In this document: piece by piece, positions 7,757 through 17,377 of the stretch | Position numbering within the stretch: position 1 is the stretch's first letter | Layout: every line of letters starts with the position of its first letter | NCBI RefSeq assembly: GCF_003443875.1 | Contig: NZ_CP027482.1 | Span: 682,001 to 746,000, forward strand | DNA: 64,000 nt | From: Aeromicrobium sp. A1-2 | GTDB taxonomy: Bacteria; Actinomycetota; Actinomycetes; Propionibacteriales; Nocardioidaceae | Direction: 5' to 3' | Made by a program: the position numbers and the translations under genes | The notes under the pieces: model-generated | The model's input: only the letters and a program-made list of their open reading frames with translations | Told to the model about the DNA's origin: nothing | Database searches by the model: none

Positions 7757-8217
7757 GGTCGCCAGAAGTTGAGCACACGGTCACGTCGGTGAGGGTCCAG
7801 ATCGAGGCACCGGCAGCGTTCGTGTGGGACGTGCTGGTCGACTACGCGAGGTACCCGGAGTGGAATCCGTTCACCATCGAGGTGCGTACGACACTGGAGA
7901 TCGGTTCGTCGATCGAGCTGACTCTTCCGTCGTACGACGGAACCGGCGTGATGCTGGTCAGCCAGGAGCGCGTCCGTGAGGTCGAGCCGCCGCACCACCT
8001 GCGGTACGACAACCGCGACGAGGTCCCGGGAGTGCTGGGCGTGCGGGATCAGTGGATCGCGTCTCTCGGACCGGGCCGCTGCTCGTACGTCACGACCAAC
8101 ACGCTCAGCGGCGAGCACGCCGCCCTCGTGATCGGCCTCACGGGGGAGTGGATCAAGTCGGGCCTGGACTCTGTGGCCCGGGCGCTGAAGGTTCGCGCCG
8201 AGGAGCTGTCGGCATGA
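7753..8217 (+). CDS. SRPBCC (START-like) ligand-binding protein
   Basis: A 154-aa SRPBCC/polyketide-cyclase-fold protein. Diagnostic features are the N-terminal strand VRVQIEAPAAFVWDVLVDYARYPEWNPF (residues 10-37) and a final amphipathic helix (EWIKSGLDSVARALKVRAEEL). These proteins form a deep hydrophobic pocket that suits a sterol or acyl ligand. ATG 7753 overlaps the SDR stop and its own stop overlaps the zinc-MDR start, so the three are translationally coupled. A carrier or isomerase-like role in the sterol pathway is inference. Confidence 0.75.
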   Translation: MRSPEVEHTVTSVRVQIEAPAAFVWDVLVDYARYPEWNPFTIEVRTTLEIGSSIELTLPSYDGTGVMLVSQERVREVEPPHHLRYDNRDEVPGVLGVRDQWIASLGPGRCSYVTTNTLSGEHAALVIGLTGEWIKSGLDSVARALKVRAEELSA

Positions 8218-9227
8218 AGGCGCGACTGACCGAGCTCGGCTGGGACACCGATCTCGTGATTGAGCTGGACGCCGCCGCGCCGATCGCTGCAGGCCGGGAG
8301 ATCGTGGTCGAGGTCGAGGCCTGCGGTGTGTGCGGGCGCGACTGCATAGATCGTGCAGGACGGTTCGGGTTCGTGCAGGTGCCGATCATCCCCGGTCACG
8401 AGGCGGTCGGTCGGGTCATTGGCATCGGCCCCGACGTCACCGAATGGGCGGTTGGTCAGAGAGTCGCCTCGATGCATCGTGACGCGTGCGGCGCGTGCGA
8501 GCCGTGCATCGACGGCGAGACCTCGTTGTGTGGGAGTGCAGCGGCGGTGCTCGGCCTGCTGATCGACGGTGGCTATGCCCGGTGGCTCGTCGCACCTGAG
8601 GGTTGCTTCTACGCGATGCCGGACCACATCGAGCCCGCCCTGGCGGCGGTGTTCAACTGCACGCTCGGGACGGCCTGGCGCGGGCTCACGCGGGCCGGGG
8701 TCCGCGCCGGCTCCCGGGTGCTCGTGACCGGCGCCAACGGCGGCGTGGGCGCCGCGGCGCTCCAGATCGCCAACAGCCTCGGCGCGATCGCAATCGCGGT
8801 CGTCCGTCGCCAGGAGCACGTCGGTGCCGCCACGGCCCAGGGCGCTGCCCACGTCGTGGTCGACGACGGCGGCGGCTTCCACAAGCAGATCCCCGGAGGA
8901 CCGATCGATGTCGCGATGGACTGCGTCGGCGCGCCGACCTTCAACTCCTCGCTGCGCTCGCTCGCCGTCGGCGGGCGGCTCGTGGCGGTCGGCAACATCA
9001 CCGGCGAGCGCATCGACCTCAACATCGGCTACGTGATCACCTTCGGCCTGCAGGTGATCGGCTCGTCAGGTGCCAATCGGGCTGACATGGCGGCATTGCT
9101 GGCACACCACGAACGCCATCCGTTGGATGTCCCCATCCACGCCCGGATGCCGCTCGCCGAAGCCGATCGTGCGCAGCGGATCGTCGCCGCGGGCGGGCTG
9201 CACGGACGCGTCGTGCTCGTCCCGTGA
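8214..9227 (+). CDS. Zinc-dependent MDR alcohol dehydrogenase
   Basis: A 337-aa medium-chain dehydrogenase. The catalytic-zinc motif is visible as CGVCGRDC plus GHE (61-63). The structural-zinc lobe has Cys92, Cys95, Cys98 and Cys106, and the NAD(P) loop is TGANGGVGAAALQ. Third gene of the SDR-SRPBCC-ADH operon under the 6935 KstR box, ATG overlapping the preceding stop. It could oxidise a sterol side-chain alcohol or act as a reductase; the substrate is not evident. Confidence 0.78.
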   Translation: MKARLTELGWDTDLVIELDAAAPIAAGREIVVEVEACGVCGRDCIDRAGRFGFVQVPIIPGHEAVGRVIGIGPDVTEWAVGQRVASMHRDACGACEPCIDGETSLCGSAAAVLGLLIDGGYARWLVAPEGCFYAMPDHIEPALAAVFNCTLGTAWRGLTRAGVRAGSRVLVTGANGGVGAAALQIANSLGAIAIAVVRRQEHVGAATAQGAAHVVVDDGGGFHKQIPGGPIDVAMDCVGAPTFNSSLRSLAVGGRLVAVGNITGERIDLNIGYVITFGLQVIGSSGANRADMAALLAHHERHPLDVPIHARMPLAEADRAQRIVAAGGLHGRVVLVP

Positions 9228-9258
9228 CAGCCCGATCGGGACTGGCCGGCCCAGGCTC

Positions 9259-10818
9259 CTAGCGGAGTCGGGTCTTGCGCATCAGCCTCAGGGAGAGCTG
9301 GGTCTGCTTGGCATAGGCCTCGTAGGTCTGCTTGCCCTGCGGCTCCATGATCTGCTTCTTGAGCACGCCGATGTTCTGGGCGTCGGTGTACTTCAGCAGC
9401 CCCTGGTCGCCGTGACGGGCACCGACCCCGGACCGCTTGACGCCGCCTGACGGAGTGCCCTTCGAGGCGAAGGCCGTGGCCAGGATGTCGTTGATGTTGA
9501 CGTTGCCCGAGTCGATGCGTCGGGCCACTGACTTCGCGCGGTCGATGTCGGCACTCCAGACGCTGGCATTGAGCCCGTACTCGGTGTCGTTGGCCAGGTC
9601 GATGGCCTCGTCCTCGGTGGCGAAGCGGTACAGACCCACCACAGGCCCGAACGTCTCGGTCGTCCCCGCGAGCATGTCCTTTGTGACGCCCTCGAGGATC
9701 GTCGGCTCGAAGAAGGCGGGGCCGAGATCAGGTCGGGCCTCGCCGCCGGTCAGCACGGTGGCTCCCTTGGCCTTGGCATCCTCGACATGGGCGATGACGC
9801 GGTCCCGATGGTCGACCGAGACCAGCGATCCCATGTCCGGCTCGAAGTCGTAGCTGGCGCCGACGTTCATCGCAGCGGTCGCGGCGACGAACTTGTCGCG
9901 GAACTCGTCGTAGATCGAGTCGTGCACGTACATCCGCTCGATGTGCATGCAGATCTGTCCGGAGTTGCCGAAGCCGCCGAACAGTGCGGCGTGGACGGCC
10001 TCGTCGACATCGGCGTCCGCCAGGACCAGCATGGGGTTCTTGCCGCCGAGCTCGAGGCAGGCGCCGATGAGGTTCTTGCCGGCAAGCTCGCCGATGACCT
10101 GGCCGGTGGCCGTGGAGCCCGTGAACATGACGTAGTCGGCATGTTCCAGCATCGGGCCGCCGACGTCGGGCCCCTCACCGCAGATGACCTGCAGCAGGCC
10201 GACCGGAAGCCCAGCCTGCTCCAACAACTTGACGCCGAGCAGCGGGGACAGGGCGGTTTTGTTGTCGGGCTTGAGCACGACGCCGTTGCCGGCGATCAGA
10301 GCCGGAATGGTGTCGGAGATCCCCGTCGCGAACGGGAAGTTCCACGGGGCGATGATCGCCACGACGCCCTTGGGGCGACGCACCTCGGTCGAGCTCGAGA
10401 GGACCGGCACAGGTCCAGCACGCTTGTGCTCCTTGAGCAGTGACGGTGCACGCTTGATGTAGTGGCTCGTGCCCATCGGCACGTCGCAGGTCTCCTCGAA
10501 GGCCATGCGCCGGTTCTTGCCGCTCTCGGCCTGGATCACGTCGGTGATGAGGAACTGGTTGTCGAGCACCAGGGCATGGAACTTCTTGAGCACCTTGAGC
10601 CGCTTCTTGATCGACCACGCGCCCCAGATCTTCTGCGCGTTCCGCGAGGTCGCGAATGCCTGCGCGACGTCCTCAGGTGATGACTGCGGCAGCTCGACCA
10701 ACAGATCGCCGGTGTAGACCTCGGTCAGCTTCCAGGTGTTGCCGGTGCCGCCGGGGACCCGCCGCACCAGCCCCTCGAGGAACTTCTCGGTGAGCGCCGC
10801 GGGGCGTGCCGTGCTCAT
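9259..10818 (-). CDS. Aldehyde dehydrogenase, fadA5 operon
   Basis: A 519-aa NAD(P)-dependent aldehyde dehydrogenase of the succinate-semialdehyde-DH type: PWNF (158-161) with the anchoring Asn160, GSTATG cofactor loop, LELGGKN with Glu256, and SGQIC with catalytic Cys290. True start is ATG 10818, overlapping the GMC oxidoreductase stop by 4 bp; the frame stays open further upstream but only as antisense to that gene. Last gene of fadA5-GMC-ALDH behind a KstR box. An alcohol oxidase/dehydrogenase plus ALDH pair next to cyp125 suggests oxidation of a C26 alcohol/aldehyde to the acid; this is inference. Confidence 0.85.
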   Translation of the reverse strand: MSTARPAALTEKFLEGLVRRVPGGTGNTWKLTEVYTGDLLVELPQSSPEDVAQAFATSRNAQKIWGAWSIKKRLKVLKKFHALVLDNQFLITDVIQAESGKNRRMAFEETCDVPMGTSHYIKRAPSLLKEHKRAGPVPVLSSSTEVRRPKGVVAIIAPWNFPFATGISDTIPALIAGNGVVLKPDNKTALSPLLGVKLLEQAGLPVGLLQVICGEGPDVGGPMLEHADYVMFTGSTATGQVIGELAGKNLIGACLELGGKNPMLVLADADVDEAVHAALFGGFGNSGQICMHIERMYVHDSIYDEFRDKFVAATAAMNVGASYDFEPDMGSLVSVDHRDRVIAHVEDAKAKGATVLTGGEARPDLGPAFFEPTILEGVTKDMLAGTTETFGPVVGLYRFATEDEAIDLANDTEYGLNASVWSADIDRAKSVARRIDSGNVNINDILATAFASKGTPSGGVKRSGVGARHGDQGLLKYTDAQNIGVLKKQIMEPQGKQTYEAYAKQTQLSLRLMRKTRLR

Positions 10819-12434
10819 GCCAGCACCAGATCGGCGGCCTTGTCGCCGATCATGATCGAAGGTGCGTTGGTGTTGCCGCCGATGATCGACGGCATGATCG
10901 ACGCATCCGCGACGCGCAGTCCCTCGATGCCCTTGACCTTGAGATCCGGCCCGACGACTGCTCGCTCGTCGGTGCCCATCCTGCAGGTGCCGACACCGTG
11001 GTAGACCGTCGTCGCGCGGTTGAGGAGCTCGGTCTTCATGGCCTCGGAGTCGATCCCCGCACCCGGGTGCAACTCGGACTTCACATTGCCTCCGAATGCG
11101 GCGGACGCCATGATCTCGCGGATCATCTCGACGCCTTCCAGCAGGACCTGTCGGTCGTCGGCTTCGGCGAGATAGTTCATGTCGATGATCGGAGCCGCGC
11201 TCGGATCGCTGGACGCCAGCCGCACCGAGCCCCGGCTGCGGGGGTAGATGAGGGTGGCCAGGATGGTCAGCGCCGGGTGGCGGTCGACCTTGTGGCGGAT
11301 CGGCGCATCCTGGTTGGGCGAGGGGTAGGCCCACGGCAGGACGTGGAGCTGCATGTCCGGGGCGTCGGTCGCCAGCGAGGTGCGAACGAACGCGACGGAC
11401 TCGAACACCGAGTTCTCCATGAACGACCCGCCGCGGGTCATCTCCTTGGCGAGCCCGCGGGCGAAGTAGGTGGGGATGCCGCGGTGGATGGCGTTCGGCA
11501 TCGTGAAGGTTGTCGGCACGAACAGGTGATCGTGCAGGTTGTCGCCCACGGGGAGATCTGCCTTGACCTCGATGCCGTGCTCGGCGAGATGGGCCGCTGG
11601 GCCGACGCCGGAGAGCATCAGCAGCTGGGGTGATCCGAACACTCCTGCCGAGAGGATGACTTCCTTGCCGGCTCGTATCGTCCGCTTCTTGCCGCCCTTG
11701 TCAGCGACCTCGACGCCCGTCGCGCGACCGTTCTCGATCACGATCCGCTGGACGTGGACCTCGGACTGGACCTGGAGTGTCGGCCGATCGGTGTTGGTCA
11801 GGTATCCGCGGGACGCGGAGTAGCGCTTGCCGCCGTGGGCGCTCTGCTGGAACCGGCTGACGCCCTCCTGCTCTGCCGCGTTGTAGTCGTTGAGGTTCTT
11901 GACACCGAGCGTGTCGGTCGCGGCCTGCTCGAACTGCAGCGAGGCCTCGGTCGGCTGGGTGTGACGGGTCACCTTGATCGGCCCGCCTGCGCCGCGGTAG
12001 TCGTCGGCACCGTCCTCGAAGTCCTCGACCCGCTGGTAGACCTTGTTGACTGAGTCGGCGTCCCAGCCGGCGTTGCCCTCGGCAGCCCAGCTGTCGTAGT
12101 TGACCCGGTTGCCGCGTACCCACAGCAGGCCGTTGATCGAGCTTGAGCCGCCAATCACCTTGCCCCGGGTCTGCGGGATCACGCGATCGAGCATGTGCTT
12201 CTGAGGTGTGGTCTTGTAGCCCCAGTCGAACGCCTTCTTGATCTGTGGGACCGCGTGCATCGGGCCCATCATCCCGGGCTTCGTGACGAGGATCGAAGTG
12301 TCCTTCTTGCCCGCCTCGAGCAGGATGACGGATGCTCCGGCTGCTGCGAGCCGAGATGCGACGGCGGAGCCCGCGCTGCCGGCACCCACGACGACGTAGT
12401 CGGCTTCGCCGCGGAGAGAAGTCTTGTCGGTCAT
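10815..12434 (-). CDS. GMC-family FAD alcohol dehydrogenase
   Basis: A 539-aa choline-dehydrogenase-like GMC oxidoreductase: ADP-binding VVVGAGSAGSAVASRLA (14-30), the GMC signature around TRGKVIGGSSSINGL (about 89-103), and C-terminal YHGVGTCRMG and GGNTNAP holding the catalytic His/Asn pair. It oxidises primary alcohols through FAD. It sits 12 bp after fadA5 and overlaps the ALDH gene by 4 bp. No signal peptide, so not an extracellular cholesterol oxidase. A side-chain terminal alcohol is the obvious candidate substrate. Confidence 0.85.
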   Translation of the reverse strand: MTDKTSLRGEADYVVVGAGSAGSAVASRLAAAGASVILLEAGKKDTSILVTKPGMMGPMHAVPQIKKAFDWGYKTTPQKHMLDRVIPQTRGKVIGGSSSINGLLWVRGNRVNYDSWAAEGNAGWDADSVNKVYQRVEDFEDGADDYRGAGGPIKVTRHTQPTEASLQFEQAATDTLGVKNLNDYNAAEQEGVSRFQQSAHGGKRYSASRGYLTNTDRPTLQVQSEVHVQRIVIENGRATGVEVADKGGKKRTIRAGKEVILSAGVFGSPQLLMLSGVGPAAHLAEHGIEVKADLPVGDNLHDHLFVPTTFTMPNAIHRGIPTYFARGLAKEMTRGGSFMENSVFESVAFVRTSLATDAPDMQLHVLPWAYPSPNQDAPIRHKVDRHPALTILATLIYPRSRGSVRLASSDPSAAPIIDMNYLAEADDRQVLLEGVEMIREIMASAAFGGNVKSELHPGAGIDSEAMKTELLNRATTVYHGVGTCRMGTDERAVVGPDLKVKGIEGLRVADASIMPSIIGGNTNAPSIMIGDKAADLVLA

Positions 12435-12446
12435 GGCGATCCTTTG

Positions 12447-13619
<1,173 letters not shown>

Positions 13620-13620
13620 C

Positions 13621-13634
13621 TAGAACACGTTCTC
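13621..13634. promoter_or_regulatory. KstR box before fadA5
   Basis: TAGAACACGTTCTC fits TnnAACnnGTTnnA except the last base. The flanks AAAAC and GTATTT extend the palindrome, as at the fadE26/kshA box. It ends 11 bp upstream of the fadA5 start and would block its promoter. Confidence 0.82.
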
Positions 13635-13682
13635 GTATTTGACAAGGCTTCCGAAAGGCCTCGAGACGTGCCAAGATAGAAC

Positions 13683-13696
13683 TAGAACGTGTTATA
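13683..13696. promoter_or_regulatory. KstR box before cyp125
   Basis: TAGAACGTGTTATA fits TnnAACnnGTTnnA. It ends 17 bp before the cyp125 GTG and overlaps its likely promoter. The two divergent genes thus have separate boxes about 62 bp apart. Confidence 0.85.
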
Positions 13697-13713
13697 GAAA
13701 TCTAGGAGACCCT

Positions 13714-14946
13714 GTGACCACGACGCCTGACCTGCCCCGCGGGTTCGATCCGACCGACCCGAGCCTGAACCAGGAGCGCGTTCCGCTCAAGGAGTTCATG
13801 GAGCTGCGGCAGACGGCGCCGGTGTTCTGGGTCGAACAGCCCGAAGAATCGCGCGCTGGCATGGAGGGTGGCACGGGCTACTGGGCCCTCAGCAAGCATG
13901 AGGATGTCTCGGCTGCGTCGCGGAGCAAGGAATTCGTGACCAGCGAGAACACGGCCATCATCCGGTTCGCCCCGGAGATGACGCGCGATCAGCTCGAGAT
14001 GCAGCGCGTGATGCTGCTCAACCAGGATCCGCCGGTCCACACGGCGACTCGGCACATCATCAGCCGTGGCTTCACGCCTCGCTCGATCGCCGCGCAGCGC
14101 GACAGCCTCGCAGCGTACTCCGAGGCCATCGTCAAGGCCGCCCTGGCGAAGGGCACCGGGGACTTCGTCGAAGAAGTCGCCGCCGAACTGCCACTGCAGA
14201 CGATCGCTGAGCTCCTGGGAGTACCCCACGAGGATCGCAAGAAGCTTTTCGAGTGGTCGAACCAGATGATGTCGTACGACGACCCCGAGTATGACGTCGA
14301 TCCTGAGACCGCGAGCATCGAGATCCTGGGCTACTTCATGGCGTTGGCCGAGGAGCGCAAGGCCGATCCGCGCGACGACATCGTGACCAAGCTGGTCACA
14401 GCGGGCGAGGACGGTGAGGGGCTGACCTCCGACGAGTTCGGTTACTTCACCATCTTGTTGGCGGTGGCCGGCAACGAGACAACCCGCAATGCCATCACCC
14501 ACGGGATGAACGCCTTCTTCGACAACCCTGATCAGTGGGAGCTCTTCAAGCGAGAGCGCCCCGCTTCGGCAGTTGACGAGATCATCCGCTGGGCCACGCC
14601 GGTGACGTCGTTCCAGCGCACGGCGACCGAGGACACGACGCTGGGCGGCGTCGACATCAAGAAGGGGCAGCGTGTGGGCTTGTTCTATGCCAGCGCCAAC
14701 CACGACTCGGACGTCTTCGAGAACCCCGACGAGTTCAACATCCTGCGCGATCCCAACCCACACCTCTCCTTCGGTGGGCACGGCGCGCACTACTGCATCG
14801 GTGCGAACCTGGCCCGGCTGGAAGTGGAGCTCATGTTCAACGCGATCGCCGACCACATGCCCGACATCACCAAGGTCGCCGAGCCGCGCCGACTGCGTCA
14901 CGGCTGGATCAACGGCATCAAGGAGCTGCAGGTCAAGTACTCCTAG
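13714..14946 (+). CDS. cyp125: CYP125 steroid C26(27)-monooxygenase
   Basis: A 410-aa cytochrome P450. Heme loop FGGHGAHYCIG (353-363) with Cys361; I-helix AGNETT (252-257); ExxR at E289-R292. The loop is nearly that of M. tuberculosis CYP125, which hydroxylates cholest-4-en-3-one at the side-chain end and oxidises on to the acid. GTG 13714 was chosen because AGGAG lies 5 bp before it and a KstR box precedes that; an upstream in-frame extension would run through the operator. Electrons probably come from FdxD (42.7 kb). It faces fadA5, as is common in sterol clusters. Confidence 0.92.
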   Translation: MTTTPDLPRGFDPTDPSLNQERVPLKEFMELRQTAPVFWVEQPEESRAGMEGGTGYWALSKHEDVSAASRSKEFVTSENTAIIRFAPEMTRDQLEMQRVMLLNQDPPVHTATRHIISRGFTPRSIAAQRDSLAAYSEAIVKAALAKGTGDFVEEVAAELPLQTIAELLGVPHEDRKKLFEWSNQMMSYDDPEYDVDPETASIEILGYFMALAEERKADPRDDIVTKLVTAGEDGEGLTSDEFGYFTILLAVAGNETTRNAITHGMNAFFDNPDQWELFKRERPASAVDEIIRWATPVTSFQRTATEDTTLGGVDIKKGQRVGLFYASANHDSDVFENPDEFNILRDPNPHLSFGGHGAHYCIGANLARLEVELMFNAIADHMPDITKVAEPRRLRHGWINGIKELQVKYS

Positions 14947-14967
14947 GGCACGCGCCTCGTGGCGAGA

Positions 14968-15000
14968 CGGCCGGCCAACCCTTGCGGGGTCGGCCGGCCG
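14968..15000. terminator. cyp125 terminator hairpin
   Basis: A 9-bp GC-only stem CGGCCGGCC (14968-14976) and GGCCGGCCG (14992-15000) with a 15-base loop begins 22 bp after the cyp125 stop. There is no T-tract, as is frequent in high-GC genomes. Transcription from the convergent ltp3 side meets a second structure first. Confidence 0.72.
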
Positions 15001-15017
15001 CGTTGCGCTCACGTACT

Positions 15018-15102
15018 GAGCGGTGACTTGGTGGGCTTTCGCGCGAGCCCCAGGTGGCTCAGTCGGCTTTCGCGAGCGGGAAAGCCGACTAGGTCACCGC
15101 TC
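15018..15102. repeat. Three-stem palindromic element between cyp125 and ltp3
   Basis: An outer 10-bp stem GAGCGGTGAC (15018-15027) / GTCACCGCTC (15093-15102) encloses two further hairpins: GGGCT / AGCCC (15033-15050) and an 11-bp stem AGTCGGCTTTC / GAAAGCCGACT (15061-15090). The DNA can therefore fold as a three-way junction. The two inner hairpins share the GGCTTTCGCG motif. It lies just beyond the ltp3 stop, so it may act as terminator or be a dispersed palindromic repeat; copies elsewhere in the genome would separate these. Confidence 0.7.
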
Positions 15103-15109
15103 GCGGGGG

Positions 15110-16276
15110 TTAGTGGGTGGGTTTGTCAGCTCCGACGACCCACATCGCGAAGAACTGCGAGCCGCCTCCGTAGGCGTGGCCGAGCGCCTTGCGGGCACCA
15201 TCGACCTGGTGCTCGCCGGCCTCGCCCATGACCTGCAATGCTGCCTCGCCGAAACGCAGCATGCCGCTCGCGCCGATCGGGTTCGAGGACAGCACTCCGC
15301 CACTCATGTTGATCGGGATGCGTCCCTCGATACGAGTCTCGCCGGCCTCGGTGAGCTTCCAGCCATCGCCCGGGGCGGCGAAGCCGAGGTTCTCCAGCCA
15401 CATGGGCTCGAACCACGAGAACGGCACGTAGATCTCGGCGCAGTCGATCTCGTCGATGGGCGAGGTGATGCCGGCCTGCTTCCACAGTGCCGCCGAGGCG
15501 TCGCGACCCGCGTGCGGGTTGACCTGGTCGCGCTCGGCCGCGGTCGTCGGCTCGCTGCGCATCTGGGTGCCATGGATCCACGCCGGATTGGTGATCCCGG
15601 ATGCTGCGACAGCCGCCTCCGAGGCGATCACGAGGGCGCAGGCGCCGTCGGACGACGGGCACGTCTCGTCATATCTGATGGGGTCCCAGAGCATCTGCGA
15701 GGCCAGAACCGACTCGACCGTGGTCTCGGGGTTGTGCAGGTGGGCGTAGGGATTCTTGAGCGCGTTCTGCCGGTCCTTGGCCGCGACCACGGCACCGATG
15801 TGACTCGGCGCGCCGGATCGACGGATGTACGAGCGAACGTGCGGAGCGAAGTAGCCGCCGGCCCCAGCGTGGACCGGCATGATGAACGGCACCGGCACCG
15901 ACAGCGCCCACATGGCATTGGACTCCGACTGCTTCTCGAATGCGACGGTCAGGACGCGCTCGTGGATGCCAGCCTCGACCAGTGATGCGGCCACGATGGC
16001 GGTCGAGCCGCCGACGGAGCCGGCCGTGTGCACCCGCAGCAGTGGCTTGCCGGGAGCGCCGAGCGCCTCGGCGAGATACAGCTCGGGCATCATGACGCCC
16101 TCGAAGAGGTCGGGTGCCTTGCCGACGACGATGGCGTCGATGTCGGCGAACGTCAGCTCGGCATCGGCCAGGGCGCGGTCGACCGCCTCGCGCAGGAGTC
16201 CGGCGATCGAGACGTCGCTGCGCTTGGCGCGGTGGTGCGTCTGCCCGACGCCGATCACAGCAGCCAGGGTTGTCAT
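15110..16276 (-). CDS. ltp3: Ltp3, thiolase-like steroid side-chain aldolase
   Basis: A 388-aa SCP2/lipid-transfer-type thiolase. The nucleophile region reads VHTAGSVGGSTAIV in place of the canonical DxxCxSG, as in the Ltp retro-aldolase group, and the C-terminus keeps HAYGGGSQFF. Its neighbours (ltp4 and a DUF35 OB-fold protein) match Rv3521-Rv3523. Rhodococcus Ltp3 and Ltp4 are needed for C-24-branched (plant) sterol side chains, probably cleaving a C-C bond by retro-aldol chemistry with the DUF35 partner. ATG 16276 overlaps the ltp4 stop by 4 bp. Last gene of the operon. Confidence 0.85.
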   Translation of the reverse strand: MTTLAAVIGVGQTHHRAKRSDVSIAGLLREAVDRALADAELTFADIDAIVVGKAPDLFEGVMMPELYLAEALGAPGKPLLRVHTAGSVGGSTAIVAASLVEAGIHERVLTVAFEKQSESNAMWALSVPVPFIMPVHAGAGGYFAPHVRSYIRRSGAPSHIGAVVAAKDRQNALKNPYAHLHNPETTVESVLASQMLWDPIRYDETCPSSDGACALVIASEAAVAASGITNPAWIHGTQMRSEPTTAAERDQVNPHAGRDASAALWKQAGITSPIDEIDCAEIYVPFSWFEPMWLENLGFAAPGDGWKLTEAGETRIEGRIPINMSGGVLSSNPIGASGMLRFGEAALQVMGEAGEHQVDGARKALGHAYGGGSQFFAMWVVGADKPTH

Positions 16277-17331
16277 GCCCTGCCCTCCATCGTCAGTACG
16301 AGGTTTTGTTGCAGGGCGGGGCCGGAGGTGGCGTGCGCGAGTGCCCGCTGGGAGCTGCCGGCCCACACCTGCTGCGCAGCCTCGCCGATCCGGTTGAGCC
16401 CTGCGCTGAACATCGGGTTGGCCGTGAGCGCCCCGCCGGACGGATTGACGCGGACGTCGTCGCTGAGGCCGAGGGCCGATCCGAGAATCAGCTCCTGGTG
16501 GGAGAACGGCGCATGCAGCTCGACCAGGTCGATGCCAGCAGCGCCGGCAGCCGCGCCCGCCGCCGCGGTGCTGGGCGACGTCGTGAGGTCGCGACTGTTG
16601 AGGGCTCCGGGTTCGATGCGGTGCTCGAAACCGGTGATCCATGCGGCCGGGCCGCGCAGTCGATCGAAGGCCGGCGCATCTGCTGCCGAAATCACCATGG
16701 CTGCGGCACCGTCCGAGACGGGGGCGCAGTCCCAGCGGCGCAGCGGGTCGGCGTACATCGGCTGGGCCAGGACATCGTCGACGGTCCTGCGGCCGGCCCG
16801 GATCGCGTACTCGTTGTCGGCGGCATCGCTCATCGATCGAGCGACGACGGACGCCATCTGATCGGAGTCCCAAACGCCCTGCTCCAGGCCTGACCGCGCC
16901 TGGATCGCGGCGACTGACACGGCGTCGGCCCAGAGGGGTTGGACGGTGTACGGATCCATCTGCAGCGACAAGATGCGGCGCAGCTGACCTGCGCTGGCCT
17001 TGCCGAAGCCGTAGACCAGAGCCGAGTCGACCAGTCCGGTCTGGATCTTCACCCACGCCTCGTAGAGGGCCCAGGCCGCGTCCATCTCGACGTGCGACTC
17101 CATCACTGGCGGGAGGGCGCCGATCGCATCGACGGCCGAGACGAACGAGAACGAACGGCCGGCGAGGTAGTCGCTGGACCCGGAGCACCAGAAGCCGATG
17201 TCCGACTTGGTCCATCCGGTCTGCTCGAACAGATCGGCGAAGAGGGGCACGAGCAGCTCGACGCAGGTGGGGGAGCCGTCGAACTCCTTCATCTGACGTT
17301 GGGAGAAGCCAACGATGGCCACTTCTCTCAT
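16273..17331 (-). CDS. ltp4: Ltp4, thiolase-like steroid side-chain aldolase
   Basis: A 352-aa lipid-transfer-type thiolase, close to the length of Rv3522. N-terminal MREVAIVGFSQRQM and the WCSGSSDY region are family typical. I chose ATG 17331 rather than the in-frame ATG 24 bases upstream because GGAGG sits 8-9 bases before it. No standard thiolase Cys triad is visible, fitting retro-aldolase rather than thiolysis. It lies between the DUF35 gene and ltp3 and probably works with both. Confidence 0.83.
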   Translation of the reverse strand: MREVAIVGFSQRQMKEFDGSPTCVELLVPLFADLFEQTGWTKSDIGFWCSGSSDYLAGRSFSFVSAVDAIGALPPVMESHVEMDAAWALYEAWVKIQTGLVDSALVYGFGKASAGQLRRILSLQMDPYTVQPLWADAVSVAAIQARSGLEQGVWDSDQMASVVARSMSDAADNEYAIRAGRRTVDDVLAQPMYADPLRRWDCAPVSDGAAAMVISAADAPAFDRLRGPAAWITGFEHRIEPGALNSRDLTTSPSTAAAGAAAGAAGIDLVELHAPFSHQELILGSALGLSDDVRVNPSGGALTANPMFSAGLNRIGEAAQQVWAGSSQRALAHATSGPALQQNLVLTMEGRA

Positions 17332-17377
17332 GCCGCCACCTCCGTGAGTCGACATGCTCGCGTCTGCCTGAGCTCAC

